From NCBI GenBank assembly GCA_004014935.1, contig CP025323.1, forward strand, positions 2,356,001 to 2,420,000: DNA of 64,000 bases, in the 5' to 3' direction. Position 1 is the stretch's first letter. The number at the start of each line of letters is the position of its first letter. The stretch comes from Saccharomycopsis malanga. Taxonomy: Eukaryota > Ascomycota > Saccharomycetes > Ascoideales > Saccharomycopsidaceae. The notes beneath the pieces were generated by a model. It was not told where the DNA came from. It saw only the letters and a list, made by a program, of their open reading frames with translations, and ran no database searches. Shown here piece after piece: positions 60,241 to 64,000 of this stretch. The translations under genes were made by a program, and so were the position numbers.

Positions 60241-63135
60241 CTAACCAAAAAATATTCCCACCACCTTTAAAACCTTCTCCTTCATATTAGTAGTATATGC
60301 TTTGGTTTCCTCCCAAATGACCTTATCATTTTCCTTCCGTCCAATGTCCAACTGGATCTGGTCTGTTCTAAGCACTTTGGTGCCTTTGACAAACTTGTAA
60401 ATGAAATAAGAAAGAAAAAACAAGATCAAGGAGCCATAACTGGTGATGAAAAACTCGATGCTCCAGCATCCGTCTAGAAAAACTGTGATTCCTGTTGCCA
60501 AGATTAAAAAAGACCCGAAGATGAGGCCATAATACGCCAAATAGGGCTGTAAGGGTGCCTTGTAGGGAAATGCCAGGGTGTTGCGAGAAATCAAATCTGT
60601 TCTGGACTTTAACCCGTAATAATAACGTACAAAAGCCAAGCACATACACGCCCATACAATCTGGCCACAAGTGGAGCAGATGGTCATAAGTCTTTGAAAG
60701 ACATTGTTAGAGTCGTTATTAATACAGAGATACGCCAAGGCTCCAAAGGCCCCAGAAAAGAGCACGGCAACATAAGGGACGCCCTGTTTTGAGCAGCGTG
60801 AAAAGACAGCCGGCGCCTTGTCTTGAAGAGACAACTGATAGAGAGTCCGACTAGACGCGTAGAGTTGCGAAGAGCCTGCGCTGAGGGCAAAGACCACGAA
60901 AATGCCGTTGAACACTGCGGAAAGCGAACACTGCCGCGCGTTCTGGAGGGCAATGATCCATGGACTCTGGTTGCCGTTGTAAAGGCCTTTGTAATTAGAG
61001 AGGCGTGATTTGTTTTTCTGGGCAGAGCAAGCGTCGCCACCAAAGATGTTGATGACAGAGTCAGTGATGGCAGTGGAGTTGGCAACAGATGAGCCTACGG
61101 TTCGGTAGCGAAGAAGCCGTGGGTCGCCGCTATAAAAGTTGAGGCTTACGCAGAATATCGCCAATATATAGAACAACAAAATGCGCCAAAAGATACGGTT
61201 GGTTGCCGACGGGAGGGCGCGTCTTGGATGCCGCGCCTCGCCAGCTACAATCACTACAATCTCGGTGCCTACGTAGGCATAATTGGCTATACAAGTAGAA
61301 ATCAACAAGCTGAGAAACCGGCCGGTGTTGCCGCCAATTCCGCGCGTCGCGCCCGTGCCAATGTCTGAAAGATCAAATGTTGGGCGGAAAAAACCATAAG
61401 TTAGCCCGTGGGCCTCGTCGCTTTGCGAACTGTCCCAGAACTTGAACCCATAGTAAGTATACAGAGGCGGCATGCGGCCCGTGTTGATCACAAGGTTCAA
61501 AACTACGGAGAGAATTACGACAAGCATCTTGAGCACCGAGAAAAAAAACTCCAATTCGCCGTAGACACGCACGTCAAGAAGGTTGACTGTGACGACCCAA
61601 ATGAGGAAAAACGTGATCCAGCCTGCTGCGCCACTGCCTGGTAGCTGGATGTTATCATAATAACTGAGCATGATAGTGCCTGCGGTAATTTCACTGGGCA
61701 ACGACACCGTGTAATTGATCCAGTAAATAAAACCGGCGGCAAACCCAAAAGCGTCATCTACAAACCGCGACCCGATTCCAGAAACCCCGCCAACCAAAGG
61801 AATGAACGTGATCATCTCACAAAGCGATAGCATAGTCAGAAGAACCACGCTTCCCGAAAGAATGAATCCTAACAACGCACCAAACGGCCCGCTGATCAGA
61901 AAGTTCTTGGACGCGCTCAAATAAAGCCCCACGCCCAACGTGCCACTGAGCGCGATCATCTGAAGATGCCGCTGCGTGAGTTTTTTCTGGAGCCGACCAT
62001 TCCGGTGGTCGGAATCCCCGGGACTCTTTGGTTCCGGGGGCTTGTCGGTGTTTTTCTTACGATTGCTGGCGGTACTGGCCAGCTTGTTGAGCGACGCGGC
62101 ACTCGCAAACACGGTATGGTTGAACGGGTTTGACGCGTTGTTAATACCGCGTTTTCGGAGCAGAGCACTGCTCATAGCGTCTTTATTAGGCGTTACACTG
62201 AGGCGCTTAAGAAATCGGCCCGAATCTTTGTGTTTAATCGTATGGAAACTAGCAAAACTACGCTTGGTTAAAAACGGCATTCGCGGCGACGGCCGCTCCA
62301 GCTCCGTACGCCATTTCGACAGCTCCGCCTCCGTAGGAACATAGAAGTTGTCCGCAATGTCCCCGTCATCCCAGAGAACACTTATCCGGTCGTTGAGCCG
62401 GGTAACCCTCTTACGGTCAAGCACTGACTTCAATCTACGTTCGATTTGGCATTCTTTATTGAACTCGTGGATGTATTTTTGGAAGTCTGACTCGTCTGCG
62501 GACGCATCATCCTCTGTGGGACGTTTACTTTTCACAATGTCGTCGTAATAGTTGCTGTAAAAGTTTTTATTTGTTGCTACGTTGACAAGCGATTGTCGTA
62601 CATTCATTTCGTCATCAAATAGCTCGTCCGCCATCTGCTCAAGGACTGAAGAGTCCAACGACCACTGCGGGTCGCTTGCCGCGTCATCTACACTGTCCAC
62701 ATCGCTTCCGTTGCTTGTCATCAGCCCATTCTCTACGTCCGTTGACCGTTTGCCGCTCGGAAAATTGATAAAATTGAACGACGGAAACAAATTGTTGTAT
62801 AAACTCTCCTCTTTATCATCAGTCGATGTCGCACGTGACGCCATCTTATCACTCGAGCCCACGTGCCAACTGGGCTGGTCTGCGATGTCGTGTTCTTCAT
62901 ACTCGACATTCAACTTGATGCCGCCGCCGTCGTCGTCTGATGTCGCAGCTCCTAGCGAGTCATCAACACTTCCCGCCAAATCCCCCTCGTGCCCTATTGT
63001 AATATGATCGCCCACATCAAACGTCAAGTTGGTATATATCATCGATTCCCTCTGGGTCCTCTTAGCACCGGCGTCATCCTCATTCCTTTCTCGGCCCGCT
63101 GCCTCCGTATTACTACTCGCCTGATCAACACTCAT
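60241..63135 (-). CDS. SSY1: SPS amino-acid sensor Ssy1 (permease-like)
   Basis: Plasma-membrane receptor of the Ssy1-Ptr3-Ssy5 sensor, which detects extracellular amino acids and triggers Stp1/Stp2 processing. The 964-residue protein has a long, acidic, hydrophilic N-terminus (about 370 residues), the hallmark that separates Ssy1 from true permeases. The amino-acid permease fold of about 12 helices follows, starting RHLQMIALSGTLGVGLYLSA with MLSLCEMITFIPLVGGVSG, FVDDAFGFAAGFIYWINY, PSEITAGTIMLSYY and YVGTEIVVIVAGEARHPRRALPSA. The frame opens at 63165 without an ATG, so the ATG at 63135 is used. S. cerevisiae Ssy1 is 852 residues, with a shorter N-terminus. Confidence 0.88.
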   Translation of the reverse strand: MSVDQASSNTEAAGRERNEDDAGAKRTQRESMIYTNLTFDVGDHITIGHEGDLAGSVDDSLGAATSDDDGGGIKLNVEYEEHDIADQPSWHVGSSDKMASRATSTDDKEESLYNNLFPSFNFINFPSGKRSTDVENGLMTSNGSDVDSVDDAASDPQWSLDSSVLEQMADELFDDEMNVRQSLVNVATNKNFYSNYYDDIVKSKRPTEDDASADESDFQKYIHEFNKECQIERRLKSVLDRKRVTRLNDRISVLWDDGDIADNFYVPTEAELSKWRTELERPSPRMPFLTKRSFASFHTIKHKDSGRFLKRLSVTPNKDAMSSALLRKRGINNASNPFNHTVFASAASLNKLASTASNRKKNTDKPPEPKSPGDSDHRNGRLQKKLTQRHLQMIALSGTLGVGLYLSASKNFLISGPFGALLGFILSGSVVLLTMLSLCEMITFIPLVGGVSGIGSRFVDDAFGFAAGFIYWINYTVSLPSEITAGTIMLSYYDNIQLPGSGAAGWITFFLIWVVTVNLLDVRVYGELEFFFSVLKMLVVILSVVLNLVINTGRMPPLYTYYGFKFWDSSQSDEAHGLTYGFFRPTFDLSDIGTGATRGIGGNTGRFLSLLISTCIANYAYVGTEIVVIVAGEARHPRRALPSATNRIFWRILLFYILAIFCVSLNFYSGDPRLLRYRTVGSSVANSTAITDSVINIFGGDACSAQKNKSRLSNYKGLYNGNQSPWIIALQNARQCSLSAVFNGIFVVFALSAGSSQLYASSRTLYQLSLQDKAPAVFSRCSKQGVPYVAVLFSGAFGALAYLCINNDSNNVFQRLMTICSTCGQIVWACMCLAFVRYYYGLKSRTDLISRNTLAFPYKAPLQPYLAYYGLIFGSFLILATGITVFLDGCWSIEFFITSYGSLILFFLSYFIYKFVKGTKVLRTDQIQLDIGRKENDKVIWEETKAYTTNMKEKVLKVVGIFFG

Positions 63136-64000
63136 CGAATAATAACCAACCTGTAACACTTTCAAAAATTTTTTGTCATTTCTACTTTGACATCTTCTCC
63201 ATACTACTACTACTGCGACTCCTCACGAAAAAATTCCCTATCTAATGTACAATAACGCATGTTCACGCAGTTGTCACAGGAAAGACTCGCATCCGGGTTA
63301 CACGTCACATGCCTCTCACATGACTTATGTAGGTTAGCATGTGACTATAATATAATTATATGTACAACCCAGATCACGTGACGCACTAAATGGCATAACA
63401 ATAGGTATAGTGCGATGTGCTATTGATAGAGTAGGCTGGTTATCTGGACAAGCAGCGATTGTACTACAAACAAAGTGCACTGAATAGCAACGATCGGAGG
63501 GTTTGGATAGTATGCAGGAGAAAAAGAAAAGAAGCTGTGGTGGCAACTTCCAGTTAGAGTGCAAGATTGCCGAGAACCTTAAAGAAACAGCGCATGATAT
63601 CATCAATTTGAAGAATGGAAAATGAGGAAAATAAGCTAGTCGTAGAGGTGTAGTATAATAAAGTGTACCCCTTGTAAAGTATAGGATAAGAAAGAATTTG
63701 ATATGAGCCCCGAGTGTTGTTCCCGAAATCAGCAAGGGAGCGTGGGAGCAACCAGGCGCACGCACCTCAGGAGACGCAATGGCATGCAAGCGCCAGAAGA
63801 GTTTTTCCGGTGGATGTTTATCCGAATTATTCCTGTAGACTTGCTCAGAGTGGTACGGGCGCATGCAAGATGATGCGTGTTTAGGGGGTGCACGCACCAC
63901 TTTGACGGCGGATTGCGGGTGCCGAGCAGCATGTTTATTGACAGAAAACCGTCACCAGAGGCATGTACGACCACGAGAGGGACGGGGGTGTGCGGTGGTG
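63136..64000. other. SSY1 upstream region and right edge of the window
   Basis: CACGTG-type boxes occur at 63374-63379 (ATCACGTGAC), with TCACATG strings near 63306-63345, a pattern also seen near 19625-19665. The last 280 bp are GC-richer than the other spacers, with GCATGC strings and a G-rich end (GGGACGGGGGTGTGCGGTGG). The reverse frames here (188 and 81 codons) show no domain and are not called. A neighbouring promoter beyond the edge is possible. Confidence 0.4.

Noticed and set aside
63334-63900. 188-codon reverse frame near the window edge
   Set aside because: Composition looks random, starts and ends in repeat-rich promoter DNA and has no recognisable motif.
63700-64000. G-rich end resembling a telomere or subtelomere
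   Set aside because: No tandem telomeric unit is visible; the window simply ends here, and a GC-richer promoter explains it as well.

Overview
This is a piece of an ascomycete yeast (Saccharomycotina) chromosome. The genes are mostly intronless and lie between long, AT-rich, repeat-filled spacers. The proteins are clear yeast orthologues: DBP3, ALG13, CLC1, a TGL4/TGL5 lipase, an alpha-arrestin, an HSP30/YRO2-type opsin, a PEX11-family protein, ICL2, PDH1, CIT3, a PDI-like protein, ASK1, GDA1, LST4, STE3, ISY1 and SSY1. In ICL2 the conserved Cys-Ser-Ser of the isocitrate lyase family is encoded TGT-CTG-CTG. This points to a yeast that reads CUG as serine (CUG-Ser clade), so CUG codons in every protein here should be read as Ser. 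I cannot name the species.

Layout. 0.1-3.5 kb: DBP3 followed by decaying copies of its own 3' end. 3.5-5.4 kb: ALG13 and CLC1, with a duplicated block between them and an octanucleotide microsatellite beyond. 6.6-8.2 kb: a large inverted repeat made of mobile elements. 8.5-14.9 kb: TGL4/5 (with a predicted 63-nt intron), an alpha-arrestin and an unidentified membrane protein. 16.8-17.7 kb: an opsin-fold stress protein with heat-shock and Yap-type sites upstream. 19.5-24 kb: a gene-free, TGCATGCA-dense region leading into a divergent SSN6/CYC8-like TPR gene. 27.5-31.6 kb: a PEX11-family gene and a Ser-rich protein of unknown function. 34.7-39.9 kb: a methylcitrate-cycle (propionyl-CoA) cluster ICL2 > < PDH1 CIT3 >, again with TGCATGCA tracts. 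42.8-45.7 kb: a PDI-like gene and ASK1. 48.2-50.1 kb: GDA1. 52.2-55.4 kb: LST4. 55.7-56.9 kb: STE3 broken by three +1 frame changes, one of them at a pentanucleotide repeat. 57.9-58.8 kb: ISY1. 60.2-63.1 kb: SSY1.

Two dispersed, apparently tRNA-derived repeat families fill much of the spacer DNA. Family A (about 0.15-0.33 kb) has a palindromic head and, in one copy, intact A and B boxes. Family B (up to about 1 kb) has a tRNA-Thr-like head with a variable 10-bp minisatellite where the anticodon loop would be. I count about ten copies of A and nine of B. I see no functional tRNA, rRNA or CRISPR locus.

The three methylcitrate genes form one pathway: CIT3 condenses propionyl-CoA with oxaloacetate, PDH1 dehydrates 2-methylcitrate, and ICL2 cleaves 2-methylisocitrate to pyruvate and succinate. 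SSY1 (amino-acid sensing), LST4 (TORC1/permease sorting) and the arrestin (permease endocytosis) share the theme of nutrient transport, but nothing in the sequence shows that they are co-regulated.
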